64,000 bases of DNA from CAJBIL01 sp044359525 (GTDB lineage Bacteria > Pseudomonadota > Gammaproteobacteria > Burkholderiales > Rhodocyclaceae), in contig JBIKLY010000006.1 of assembly GCA_044359525.1 (NCBI GenBank), positions 1 to 64,000 of the forward strand. The letters are read 5' to 3'. Shown piece after piece: positions 39,435 to 47,854 of this stretch. The notes beneath the pieces were generated by a model. It was not told the DNA's origin. It searched no databases and saw only the letters and a program-made list of their open reading frames with translations. Made by a program: the position numbers and the translations under genes. Position 1 is the first letter of the stretch. Each line of letters begins with the position of its first letter.

Positions 39435-40616
39435 ATGATTCACTTCCCCCGCGAATTGCTTGCCAATCAGCTTGTTGAAGCGCTGCAAGGCAAAGCGGTT
39501 TTCAGCGATGCCCACAATGGCTTATTCCTCGCCGCACCGCGCCGAACGGGTAAATCCACCTTTTTGCAGGGTGATTTGAAGCCGGCGCTGGAGCGGCAGG
39601 GTATCGTTGTCGTTTATGTCGATCTCTGGGCCGACCAGCGCCGGGACCCTGGCATCCTCATTGCCGAAGGCATTGGCCGTGCCCTCGCGCCGCAACTCGG
39701 GGTAGTCGCCAGAACGGCCAAGGCGGCGGGACTGGAAAATATTTCGATTGCCGGCTGGCTCAAGATAGATACCAGCAAGATCGGCCGGGTCGACGGTGCG
39801 ACACTGCCCGAAGCCCTGCGTGCGCTGCACGAAGCGGCCAAGGCGCCAGTCGCCCTGATCATCGACGAAGCGCAACACGCGCTGACCAGTGAAGCCGGCG
39901 AAACCGCCATGGCTGCGCTCAAGTCGGCCCGTGACCAGCTCAACAGCCCCGGGCGTGTCAATCTCATGCTGGTCATGTCCGGGTCCGACCGCGACAAGTT
40001 GCTGCGCCTCGTCAATACCAATGGGGCGCCTTTCTACGGCTCGCAAATTCAGCGCATGCCCGAGCTGGATGCCGAATTCATCGCGCACATCGCCCGCCTC
40101 ATCGAAGCCCAGCGCGCCCACCTGGCACCGGTCGATGAGCGCGTGCTGTACGAAGCCTTCCAGCGCTTTGGCTGTCGCCCGCAATTTTTCATGGAAGCCC
40201 TGGGGCAGGCACTCAGCCCGCTGGCCGGCATCACCGGCCGCTTCGAACCCGCCGTGCTGCAAGCCGCGCAGCAACGCCAGGAGGACGACGAAGCGCAAAT
40301 GGAGTCCGAATACCTCGGGCTCAAGCCGCTCGAACAGGCCGTGCTCTGGCGCTTGCTCGACCAAGGCTCGCGCTTTCGCCCCTACGACGCCGAAGCTCTC
40401 AAGTTCTACCGCGAAACCACCGGCGAAAAAGTCAGCGCACAGAAAGCGCAAAACGCCCTGGAAACGCTGCGCCAACGCACCCCGGCCATGGTCTGGAAAT
40501 CCGCTCGTGGCGAATACGCCGTCGACGATGCCGCCATGCACCGCTGGTACGCGCAACGTGTTGCCGCCAGTAACTGGCCACCGCAAGACGCGCAACTGGA
40601 TTTGCTCGATCAATGA
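39435..40616 (+). CDS. AAA/archaeal-type ATPase with C-terminal winged-helix-like region
   Basis: A 393-residue P-loop ATPase. Walker A is APRRTGKST (34-42) and Walker B VALIIDEAQH (139-148); a sensor-like LMLVMSGSDRDKLLRL follows. The C-terminal ~120 residues (from KPLEQAVLWRLLDQGSRF) look like a winged helix of the kind found in archaeal-ATPase/STAND-like proteins. No nuclease or membrane part is seen. It diverges from the primase-like gene across a 154-bp AT-rich gap. Function unknown; DNA-related or defence roles are possible. Confidence 0.75.
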   Translation: MIHFPRELLANQLVEALQGKAVFSDAHNGLFLAAPRRTGKSTFLQGDLKPALERQGIVVVYVDLWADQRRDPGILIAEGIGRALAPQLGVVARTAKAAGLENISIAGWLKIDTSKIGRVDGATLPEALRALHEAAKAPVALIIDEAQHALTSEAGETAMAALKSARDQLNSPGRVNLMLVMSGSDRDKLLRLVNTNGAPFYGSQIQRMPELDAEFIAHIARLIEAQRAHLAPVDERVLYEAFQRFGCRPQFFMEALGQALSPLAGITGRFEPAVLQAAQQRQEDDEAQMESEYLGLKPLEQAVLWRLLDQGSRFRPYDAEALKFYRETTGEKVSAQKAQNALETLRQRTPAMVWKSARGEYAVDDAAMHRWYAQRVAASNWPPQDAQLDLLDQ

Positions 40617-40740
40617 GGCCTTGGCGGCGTAAGGGAAGTTCTGGCGTAGCCCCGCAACTACGCGCAGAAGCTTCGCCTGACTCAGCCGCAATTCGGCCCT
40701 TGGCATTTGCTTCCGGGCTTATCTTTTTTGGAGTTACCTG

Positions 40741-41451
40741 ATGGAACTAGAACGCCTGCTTCGCTCGCAGGGCTTTGGCAGCCGGCCGGAATGCCGGGCG
40801 CTGATCTGCGCCGGGCGCGTTAGCGTGGCCGGCGAGCCGTGCGACGATCCGTATGCCGAATTCGAGGCGAAAGAGGGGCTGCCCTACTCGGTCGATGGCT
40901 TGCCGCTGGTCTTTCGTACGAAGGTCTATCTGGCGCTGCACAAGCCGGCCGACTACGAGTGCTCGCACAAGCCGAAGCACCATCCGAGCGTCTATTCGCT
41001 GCTGCCGCGTTTCCTGCTGACGCGCGACGTGCAGGCGGTCGGCCGGCTCGACGAGGACACCACTGGCCTGCTCCTGCTGACCGACGACGGGCAGTTCATC
41101 CACACCTACAGCTCGCCGAAGAAGAAGATCCCGAAGGTCTATGAAGTGACGGCCAAGCATCCGGTCGACGACGAGCAGATCAGCGCCCTGCTGGCCGGCG
41201 TTCAGTTGAACGACGAGCCGGCGCCGATTGCGGCGGCGGGCTGCGAACGGGTTTCGGAGCGCCTGATCCGGCTGACCGTGACGGAAGGCAAGTACCACCT
41301 GGTAAAACGCATGGTGGCGGCCGCCGGCAATCGGGTTGAGGCATTGCACCGTGTTTCGGTCGGCGGTTTTGTCTTGCCGGCCAGCTTACCGCCCGGCCAG
41401 TGGATGTGGCTGGAAGCGGACGATCTGGCGCGCCTGGCGCAGCTTGCTTAG
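40741..41451 (+). CDS. rsuA: 16S rRNA pseudouridine-516 synthase RsuA-like
   Basis: A 236-residue pseudouridine synthase. An S4 domain (LERLLRSQGFGSRPECRALI) precedes the catalytic block GRLDEDTTGLLLLTDDG with Asp104. The KYHLVKRMVAAAGNRVEALH region is RsuA/RluB-family. RsuA is the best fit by length; RluE or RluB are less likely. It follows the AAA ATPase gene by 124 bp and starts at ATG 40741. Confidence 0.9.
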   Translation: MELERLLRSQGFGSRPECRALICAGRVSVAGEPCDDPYAEFEAKEGLPYSVDGLPLVFRTKVYLALHKPADYECSHKPKHHPSVYSLLPRFLLTRDVQAVGRLDEDTTGLLLLTDDGQFIHTYSSPKKKIPKVYEVTAKHPVDDEQISALLAGVQLNDEPAPIAAAGCERVSERLIRLTVTEGKYHLVKRMVAAAGNRVEALHRVSVGGFVLPASLPPGQWMWLEADDLARLAQLA

Positions 41452-41531
41452 GCCTGTCTGCTGGCTGCAGTTGCCGGCTTGCGCCAGTCGGCGCATCATC
41501 GGGCTGTCATGAAACTTTTTTGGAGAAACTC

Positions 41532-41891
41532 GTGCAAACTGTACTGATCATCATTCATGCGCCGGCCTACGGTAGCGAGCGCATGTTGAGTGCGCTCCGT
41601 CTGGCGACGTCCATCCTTAGCCAGGAGATCGAAACGGTCGATCTGCGTATTTTCATGATGTCCGATGCTGTGACCGTGGGCCTGCCAAATCAGCCAGAGG
41701 CCGCCGCCGGTGGCGGGTTGCAGCAGATGCTCGAACATCTGGTCGAGCACGGCGCGAAAATTCGTTTGTGCCGGACCTGTGCATTGGCGCGCGGCGTGGC
41801 CGATTTGCCGCTGATTCCCGGTGTCGCCATTGGCACGCTGGCCGAACTCGCCGAAGTGGCGCTGGTAGCCGACAAGGTCATTACTTTCTGA
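41532..41891 (+). CDS. DsrE-family small sulfur-relay-like protein
   Basis: A 119-residue protein of the DsrE/DsrF-like fold. It begins MQTVLIIIHAPAYGSERMLS from a GTG at 41532 with TGGAGAAAC upstream, and has a CxxC-like pair in RLCRTCALARGV. The frame opens at 41400, but the earlier part is inside rsuA. Related proteins move sulfane sulfur or are of unknown role. It lies between rsuA and oxyR; a redox link to OxyR is speculation. Confidence 0.75.
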   Translation: MQTVLIIIHAPAYGSERMLSALRLATSILSQEIETVDLRIFMMSDAVTVGLPNQPEAAAGGGLQQMLEHLVEHGAKIRLCRTCALARGVADLPLIPGVAIGTLAELAEVALVADKVITF

Positions 41892-41894
41892 CCG

Positions 41895-41918
41895 GGACCA
41901 GGACCAGGACTAGGACTT
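41895..41918. repeat. Four tandem hexamers just upstream of oxyR
   Basis: GGACCA, GGACCA, GGACTA and GGACTT follow one another and end 4 bp before the oxyR ATG, covering the place of the ribosome site. No stronger Shine-Dalgarno is present, so copy number may set translation efficiency. Confidence 0.8.
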
Positions 41919-41922
41919 CGCA

Positions 41923-42837
41923 ATGACGCTGACCGAACTGCGCTACATCGTGATGCTCGCCCGCGAGCGCCACTTCGGACGTGCCGCCGAAAAATGCCAC
42001 GTCAGCCAGCCGACGCTGTCGGTCGCGCTGAAAAAAGTCGAACAGCGGCATGGCGTTATTCTTTTCGAGCGTTCGTCGGCGGAAGTCCGCTTGACACCAA
42101 TCGGTCAGCAGGTGGCCACGCAGGCCGAGCGGGTGCTTGAAGAATTCGGCAAGCTGAAGGAAATCGCGACGCAGGGCAAGGATCCGCTGGTCGGTCCCTT
42201 GCGTCTCGGTGTGATCTATACGATCGCACCGTATCTGCTGCCGCGTTTGATTCCGGCCCTGCACGCGCGGGCGCCGCGCATGCCGATGTACCTGCAGGAG
42301 AGCTTCACGGTCAGCCTGGCCGAGCAATTGCGACGTGGCGATCTCGATGTGATTGTCGTTGCCCTGCCCTTCTCCGAGCCTGGCGTTGTCAGTCGCCCGG
42401 TGTACGACGAGCCCTTCCGCGTCGCCCTGCCGGCAGGTCATCCGTTGACAGATCAGCCGCGTATTGACCCCGATCAGATCGCCGCCGAAAGTCTTTTGCT
42501 GCTCGGCAACGGCAATTGTTTCCGCGATCAGGTGGTCGATGCCTGTCCGCATCTGTCGGCACCCGGCGGTGTCGAGGGGGCGCTGGAGGGCGGTTCGCTG
42601 GAAACGGTGCGTCACATGGTGGCGAGTGGCGCCGGGATGTCGATCGTGCCGGCGTCTGCCGCCGAAAGCTGGCCCCAGAATAGCCCGCTGCTGCAACTTC
42701 GTCCCTTCACCGACCCCGCCCCCTTCCGGCGCGTCGTGATCGCCTGGCGGGCCACTTTCCCGCGACCACAGGCCATCGACGTTTTGCGCGCGGCGATCCT
42801 CGACGCCCCACCGCTCGGTGTGACTACTGTTCTATAG
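41923..42837 (+). CDS. oxyR: Peroxide-sensing LysR-type activator OxyR
   Basis: 304-residue LysR-type regulator. A winged helix lies at 1-60 (RHFGRAAEKCHVSQPTLSVA), and the redox Cys pair Cys199 and Cys208 (GNGNCFRDQVVDACP) has exactly the E. coli OxyR numbering. H2O2 forms the disulfide that makes it an activator. Its likely targets in the window are dps immediately downstream and ahpCF at 6.9 kb; both have matching operators. An OxyR site overlaps its own stop codon. Confidence 0.96.
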   Translation: MTLTELRYIVMLARERHFGRAAEKCHVSQPTLSVALKKVEQRHGVILFERSSAEVRLTPIGQQVATQAERVLEEFGKLKEIATQGKDPLVGPLRLGVIYTIAPYLLPRLIPALHARAPRMPMYLQESFTVSLAEQLRRGDLDVIVVALPFSEPGVVSRPVYDEPFRVALPAGHPLTDQPRIDPDQIAAESLLLLGNGNCFRDQVVDACPHLSAPGGVEGALEGGSLETVRHMVASGAGMSIVPASAAESWPQNSPLLQLRPFTDPAPFRRVVIAWRATFPRPQAIDVLRAAILDAPPLGVTTVL

Positions 42838-42899
42838 TCAAAAACTATTCAATTGATCGTTGCAATCAATTGGCTAAATTTCACTCACGCGCCTAAAGT
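42834..42899 (+). promoter_or_regulatory. OxyR operator and promoter of dps
   Basis: Positions 42834-42870 are ATAG-N7-CTAT, N7, ATCG-N7-CAAT, overlapping the oxyR stop. A -35-like TTGGCT (42870-42875) abuts it, and TAAAGT (42894-42899) follows after 18 bp, the same geometry as at ahpC (6853-6918). Confidence 0.85.
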
Positions 42900-42940
42900 T
42901 TGATCAGTTGCAGATTCGTTCATCGACAAAGGAGAGCATC

Positions 42941-43417
42941 ATGGCAAGCAGAATTGATATCGGAATCAGTGAAAAAGACCGCAAGAAAATCGCAGAAGGC
43001 CTGTCTTGCCTGTTGGCTGACAGTTACACGGTTTATCTGAAAACGCACAATTTTCACTGGAACGTCACCGGGCCGATGTTCCAGACGCTGCATCTGCTGT
43101 TTCAGGCGCAATACACCGAGTTGTGGAATGCGCTCGATATCATTGCCGAACGTATCCGCGCTCTCGGCTATCCGGCGCCGGGTTCGTACAAGCGTTTTGT
43201 TGAGCTCTCGTCGATTCCCGAAGAGGATGGTGTGCCCAAGGCCAAGGACATGATTCGTCAATTGGTCGAAGGGCAAGAGGCGGTGGCACGTACAGCGCGT
43301 CGGGTGTTCGAGGTGGCAGGCAAGGCAAACGACCAGCCAACTGCCGACTTGCTGACGCAACGCATGGAAGTGCACGAGAAGAATGCGTGGATGCTACGCA
43401 GCCTGCTCGAAGAATGA
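42941..43417 (+). CDS. dps: Dps/ferritin-like DNA-protection protein
   Basis: 158-residue Dps-family mini-ferritin that oxidises Fe2+ with H2O2 and may bind DNA. Ferroxidase-site residues are in [14 protein letters not shown] (His36, His39) and [12 protein letters not shown] (Asp66, Glu70). The frame opens at 42908, but the ATG at 42941 has AAAGGAGAGCATC before it. It is directly downstream of oxyR under an OxyR-type promoter. Confidence 0.95.
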   Translation: MASRIDIGISEKDRKKIAEGLSCLLADSYTVYLKTHNFHWNVTGPMFQTLHLLFQAQYTELWNALDIIAERIRALGYPAPGSYKRFVELSSIPEEDGVPKAKDMIRQLVEGQEAVARTARRVFEVAGKANDQPTADLLTQRMEVHEKNAWMLRSLLEE

Positions 43418-43427
43418 GTTTTTGAAA

Positions 43428-43443
43428 CGTTTCACGTGAAACA
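43428..43443. promoter_or_regulatory. parS: parS site 2 (dps-topB gap)
   Basis: CGTTTCACGTGAAACA is identical to site 1 (24454) and matches 15 of 16 consensus positions. It lies in the 70-bp gap between convergent dps and topB, just before a bidirectional terminator, about 20 kb from oriC. Confidence 0.92.
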
Positions 43444-43474
43444 AAGAAGGCTGCCCACGGGCAGCCTTCTTTGT
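43441..43474. terminator. Bidirectional terminator between dps and topB
   Basis: A perfect 16-bp inverted repeat (ACAAAGAAGGCTGCCC, 43441-43456, with its complement at 43459-43474) has a GC-rich top and A/T-rich ends, giving T-runs on both strands. It can end dps (+) and topB (-). Confidence 0.85.
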
Positions 43475-43487
43475 TTCTGCTACGAAC

Positions 43488-46085
43488 TTACGCCGCGGCT
43501 TTTTTCCGGGGCTTGGCCGGTGCCGCTTTCTTTGCCGGGGGTTTGACCTCTTCTTTGGCAGCTGCGGCCTTGGCTGGTTTTGCCGGCGCCTTGACTTTTG
43601 GTTCGCGTTTCTCGAATTCAAAACCGACTTTCCCGTCGCCGCCACGCACCAGGAAGGCCGAGAATTTGCGACGCGTACGCGACGAGACGAAGTCTTTAAG
43701 GAGATCGGTGCGGCCGGTGGCGAGCAGTTTCTTCATCTGCTCTTCTTCGACCGCCTGTTGCAGGATGACCTTGCCGGAACGGAAATCACAGGTTTTCTCC
43801 GGACCGACTGATTTTTCACAAACGTAGGCCATGCCGTGTTCAAAGACCCGGGCGGCGCACTTGGGACAAGCGCCCAGTGCTTCGCGGCCCGTAAAATCGA
43901 CCGGCTCGGCATTGCCGTCTTCGCCGTTGGCGCCCTGTCCGAAATCGAATTCCGGCGTGTTTTCGGCGTTGAGTTTGATGATGGCGTTGAACGGGCGCCC
44001 CATCTTGTTGCGGAATCCGGTCAGCGGTCCGATCTTGCGTTCAGTGAGCAGCTCTTCGATCTCGACCGCTTCAAACTGACGGCTGGCAACGATTTTCCAC
44101 AGTGAGAATTCGCAGGCCTGGCACTGGAATTTTTTGTAGGTTTCCTTGATCAGCCCGCCGCACTTCGGGCAGGGTGTGCTCAATTCGCCGAAATCACCGG
44201 GAATCGTGTCGCTATCGTAGGTCTTGGCGCGGTCGACGATATGTTGCGTCATCGCCGCGATTTCCTGCATGAAAGCATCCCGCGACATCTCGCCGCGCTC
44301 CATGCGCGCCAGCTTCCATTCCCACTCGCCGGTCAGTTCTGCCGCAGTGAGTTCGGGGATGCCGAGGCCGTTGAGCAGCGTCATCAGCGAGAAGGCTTTG
44401 GCCGTGGGTTGCAGCTCACGTCCTTCACGGTGAAGATATTGTTCGCCAAGCAGGTTCTCGATGATCTGCGCGCGCGTTGCCGGGGTGCCGAGGCCGCGGC
44501 CGGCCATCGCGGCGCGCAATTCCTCGTCGTCGACCGTTTTGCCGGCGCCTTCCATGGCGGAGAGCAGCGTCGCTTCCGAGTAGCGTGCCGGTGGCTTGGT
44601 ATGGTTCGCGTTAAGCAGGACTTCGTCGGCCTTGATCCGTTCTTTTGGCAGCACCGGCACCAGATTGCCCTCGTCGCCCTCCTGCCCTTCGCGGCCATAG
44701 ACAGCCAGCCAGCCCGGGTTGACCAGCACCTTGCCTTCGGTTTTGAACGGTTCGCTTTCAATGCGGGTGATGCGCGTGGTGATCATGTATTCCGCCGCCG
44801 GATAGAAAACGGCGAGGAAGCGCTTGACCACCATGTCGTACAGTTTCTGCTCGGGTTCGGAGAGCGCTTTCGGCGCCTGTAGCGTCGGGATGATGGCGAA
44901 GTGATCGGAAATCTTGGCATTATTGAAGATGCGCTTGTTCGGCAGCACCCAGTTGCGTGCCAGGATCTGGTGGGCAAACGGCGAGTAGCGGGCCAGCGCC
45001 GCTTCGTCGTGCCCCTTGCCGATGCCCTGACCGGTGAGCATGGTCAGCGTTTCCTTGACCGTCGGCAGATAGTCCTCGGGCAACGCGCGCGCATCGGTAC
45101 GCGGATAGGTCAGCACCTTGTGTTTTTCGTAGAGCGCCTGCGCCAGACCGAGCGTCGATTTGGCCGAGAAGCCGAAGCGGCTGTTGGCTTCGCGCTGCAG
45201 GCTGGTGAGGTCGTAGAGCAGCGGCGAGAGTTGCGTTGAGGGTTTGGCTTCCTCGCTGACTTCGCCCGGCTTGCCCTGGCATTTCTGCTGGATCGCACTG
45301 GCGCGAGCCTCGTCCCAGAGGCGGTCGGCGCGTGCGTGTTCGTCGTCGTCCTTACCCTTATACTGCTCGTCGAACCATTTGCCGCGGTACTCGCCGGCCG
45401 CACAGGCGAAAACACCCTCGACCTCCCAATAGGCGCGCGCCTTGAACTTGCGGATTTTATCCTCGCGTTCGACCATCAGCGCCAGCGTCGGCGTTTGCAC
45501 GCGGCCGACGGTGGTCAGGTGAAAGCCGCCGGTCTTCGAATTGAAGGCGGTCATCGCACGCGTGCCGTTGATGCCGACCAGCCAGTCAGATTCGGAACGG
45601 CAGACGGCGGCGTCGGCCAAGCCCTGCATTTCGGCGCCGGGACGCAGACGCGAGAAGCCGTCCTTGATCGCCTGCTGCGTCATCGATTGCAGCCACAGGC
45701 GCTCGACGGGTTTGCCGCTCTTTGCGTGCTGGGCGATGTAATTGAAGATCAGCTCACCTTCGCGGCCCGCGTCGCAGGCGTTGATCAGGCTGCTGACATC
45801 CTTGCGCTTGATCAGCTTGGTTAGGAGCTTCAGGCGCGATTCGGATTTCTCGATCGGGCGCAAGGCGAAGTGCGGCGGAATCACTGGCAGGTGCGCGAAG
45901 GACCATTTGCCGCGCTTGACCTCGTATTCTTCCGGGCAGGCCAGTTCAAGCAGGTGGCCGACTGCCGAAGAGAGAACGCAGTCGTCGCTCTCGAAGTAGT
46001 CGTCGTGCTTGGTAAAACCGCCAAGGGCGCGCGCGATGTCGGCGGCGACGGAGGGTTTCTCGGCAATGATCAGCTTTTTGCTCAT
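43488..46085 (-). CDS. topB: DNA topoisomerase III
   Basis: Type IA topoisomerase that decatenates and unlinks replication intermediates; 865 residues. It has the TOPRIM motif EKPSVA ... DAGREGELIF, the active-site Tyr region LTYPRTDARALP, GRVQTPTLALM, and Zn-binding Cys clusters near the C-terminus (CPKCGGLIK; CPKCAARVF). A 45-residue Lys/Ala/Pro tail ends the protein. At 865 it is longer than E. coli TopB (653) because of these C-terminal parts. The ATG at 46085 gives MSKKLIIAEKPSVAADIA. Confidence 0.96.
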   Translation of the reverse strand: MSKKLIIAEKPSVAADIARALGGFTKHDDYFESDDCVLSSAVGHLLELACPEEYEVKRGKWSFAHLPVIPPHFALRPIEKSESRLKLLTKLIKRKDVSSLINACDAGREGELIFNYIAQHAKSGKPVERLWLQSMTQQAIKDGFSRLRPGAEMQGLADAAVCRSESDWLVGINGTRAMTAFNSKTGGFHLTTVGRVQTPTLALMVEREDKIRKFKARAYWEVEGVFACAAGEYRGKWFDEQYKGKDDDEHARADRLWDEARASAIQQKCQGKPGEVSEEAKPSTQLSPLLYDLTSLQREANSRFGFSAKSTLGLAQALYEKHKVLTYPRTDARALPEDYLPTVKETLTMLTGQGIGKGHDEAALARYSPFAHQILARNWVLPNKRIFNNAKISDHFAIIPTLQAPKALSEPEQKLYDMVVKRFLAVFYPAAEYMITTRITRIESEPFKTEGKVLVNPGWLAVYGREGQEGDEGNLVPVLPKERIKADEVLLNANHTKPPARYSEATLLSAMEGAGKTVDDEELRAAMAGRGLGTPATRAQIIENLLGEQYLHREGRELQPTAKAFSLMTLLNGLGIPELTAAELTGEWEWKLARMERGEMSRDAFMQEIAAMTQHIVDRAKTYDSDTIPGDFGELSTPCPKCGGLIKETYKKFQCQACEFSLWKIVASRQFEAVEIEELLTERKIGPLTGFRNKMGRPFNAIIKLNAENTPEFDFGQGANGEDGNAEPVDFTGREALGACPKCAARVFEHGMAYVCEKSVGPEKTCDFRSGKVILQQAVEEEQMKKLLATGRTDLLKDFVSSRTRRKFSAFLVRGGDGKVGFEFEKREPKVKAPAKPAKAAAAKEEVKPPAKKAAPAKPRKKAAA

Positions 46086-46294
46086 GGTGTGTTTTTGAGC
46101 CCGGGAGAGTGGCAAAAGGTTGTGGCGGTGTGATGATGAAACGGCACCACGTTGCGGGGCATGATAAGAGCACTGGGCAGCGCTTGGCAAGCAGCGGCGT
46201 TCAGGGCGCCGGTGATGAATTTACAAATGACGCCTCTCGACGCCCTGATATGCGTTGCGGGTAGCTATAGCCGGATGCGGGAAATGGAGCGCTC

Positions 46295-46744
46295 TCAGTG
46301 CAGCAATTCAGGATTGGTATCGTAGAGCAGTTCTTCGACAATCAGGGGTTCGAGGTCTTGTTCACGGCTCCACAGCACCATCAGCACGATGATCTTGAGT
46401 TTGGATAGTGGTACCCGAGTGTCTTCGAGGGCCATGCCGCGTTCAACAATCAACTCACGCAAGGCCGGCGTGATCACTCCGGCAAGCTCAATGAAAATAA
46501 TGAAATTCAGGCAATCGACACCGAGCTTCTCCTGTTCGCTTTCCGTGTAGATTCGGAGTGCCCGTCGGTCGCTGGAAAATTCAGTGACGCGCACAGATTT
46601 GAGTCCATGCAGCCAGTCGAGCGCAACCGAAATTTCATTTTGTTCAAACCCAACCGCACTCAGCTTGCGTGCAAGCGTTTCCGGTTTCGGCTGCGCAGTA
46701 AAGTCGTAGTAATTCTCAAACAGGTAAACGAGAACATCAAGCAT
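46295..46744 (-). CDS. smg: Smg/DUF494 family protein
   Basis: A 149-residue protein of the Smg (DUF494) family, beginning MLDVLVYLFENYYDF and containing LDWLHGLKS. Proteobacterial smg genes regularly follow dprA, as here (21-bp gap). Role unknown. The 209-bp gap to topB holds a weak imperfect repeat (46201-46248) and no gene. Confidence 0.92.
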   Translation of the reverse strand: MLDVLVYLFENYYDFTAQPKPETLARKLSAVGFEQNEISVALDWLHGLKSVRVTEFSSDRRALRIYTESEQEKLGVDCLNFIIFIELAGVITPALRELIVERGMALEDTRVPLSKLKIIVLMVLWSREQDLEPLIVEELLYDTNPELLH

Positions 46745-46765
46745 GTGAGATCCGGTGTTCAGTTG

Positions 46766-47851
46766 TCAGGTAATTTGTTGGTAGCGGCCGCCAGGCAGGC
46801 TGGCCACCCGTCCATCGAGCTCAAGATGCAACAGCATCACGGAAAGCGTTTCAGCCGTCAAGCCGCTCCGCCCGGACAGTTCGTCAAGGCCGCATGGGTC
46901 AAAGCCCATGGCCGAGAGCACTTGATCGCCGGCGGTGTTCTTGCTGAGTGGCGCAGCCGGGTTCGCTTTGCTCGATTCACCCCAGCGCAGCTCTTCAAGT
47001 ACGTCGCGGGCGGTTTCCACAAGTTTTGCGCCTTGCTTGATCAGTTTGTGACAGCCGCGCGACTGCGGTGAGTGAATCGAGCCGGGGATTGCAAAGACCT
47101 CTCTACCCTGTTCGGCGGCGAGCCGGGCTGTGATCAGTGAGCCGCTTTCGACAGCGGCTTCCACGACCAGCACACCACGGGAAAAACCTGAAATAAGGCG
47201 ATTACGGCGCGGGAAGTTGGCGGCGCAAACCGGAGTGGCCAAAGGGAATTCGGAGACGATCACACCTCTCGTACCGATTTCCAGCGCGAGCTCGCGGTTG
47301 CGCGCCGGATAGATGCGATCGATACCGGTACCAATAAAGGCGACCGTATCGCCGTTTGCCGACAGCGCGCCGCGATGGGCCGCAGCATCAATACCAAGGG
47401 CAAGACCGCTGGTGATAACCAGTCCGGCCTCGGCAAATGCGGCAGAAAAACGCTCGGCATTTTGCAGTCCCTGTGGCGTTGCGTTACGGCTGCCAACGAT
47501 GGCCAGTGCGGGCCGGTTGAGCAAATCGAGGCGTCCCCGGACGTAGATCAGTGTTGGTGGATCGGGAATTTCAAGCAGGCATTGCGGGTATTCCGGATCG
47601 GCAAGCGTGACGACGTGTTGTTCGCTGCCAAGTGACCACTCGAGTGCCGTTGAAATGCCGGTCTGGTTGTCGGTGTCAAAAAGCAGGCTGGCGGCTTTGT
47701 CACCGATAAGCCCGCGCACCGCACTGCGCCCCGCGTTGAAAATCGCTTCGGGCAGGCCGAAAGCAGCGAGCAGCTTGCGCTGCGTTTCGCCACCGATGCC
47801 CGGGATCAGCGTCAGTCGCAGCCAGGTGGCAAGCGACCCGGCATCAGTCAT
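46766..47851 (-). CDS. dprA: DNA-processing protein DprA (Smf)
   Basis: RecA-loader for incoming single-stranded DNA in natural transformation; 361 residues. The Rossmann-like core has VGSRNATPQGLQNAERFSAA, GLALGIDAAAHRGAL and GTGIDRIYPARNREL; a C-terminal winged helix ends the protein (LSVMLLHLELDGRVASLPGG). It lies 3 nt after the LysM gene and 21 nt before smg. Confidence 0.95.
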   Translation of the reverse strand: MTDAGSLATWLRLTLIPGIGGETQRKLLAAFGLPEAIFNAGRSAVRGLIGDKAASLLFDTDNQTGISTALEWSLGSEQHVVTLADPEYPQCLLEIPDPPTLIYVRGRLDLLNRPALAIVGSRNATPQGLQNAERFSAAFAEAGLVITSGLALGIDAAAHRGALSANGDTVAFIGTGIDRIYPARNRELALEIGTRGVIVSEFPLATPVCAANFPRRNRLISGFSRGVLVVEAAVESGSLITARLAAEQGREVFAIPGSIHSPQSRGCHKLIKQGAKLVETARDVLEELRWGESSKANPAAPLSKNTAGDQVLSAMGFDPCGLDELSGRSGLTAETLSVMLLHLELDGRVASLPGGRYQQIT

Positions 47852-47854
47852 GCG

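Noticed and set aside
46201..46248. Inverted repeat TCAGGGCG/CGCCCTGA upstream of topB
   Set aside because: Eight-bp arms around a 32-nt loop in GC-rich DNA are expected by chance and match no known signal.
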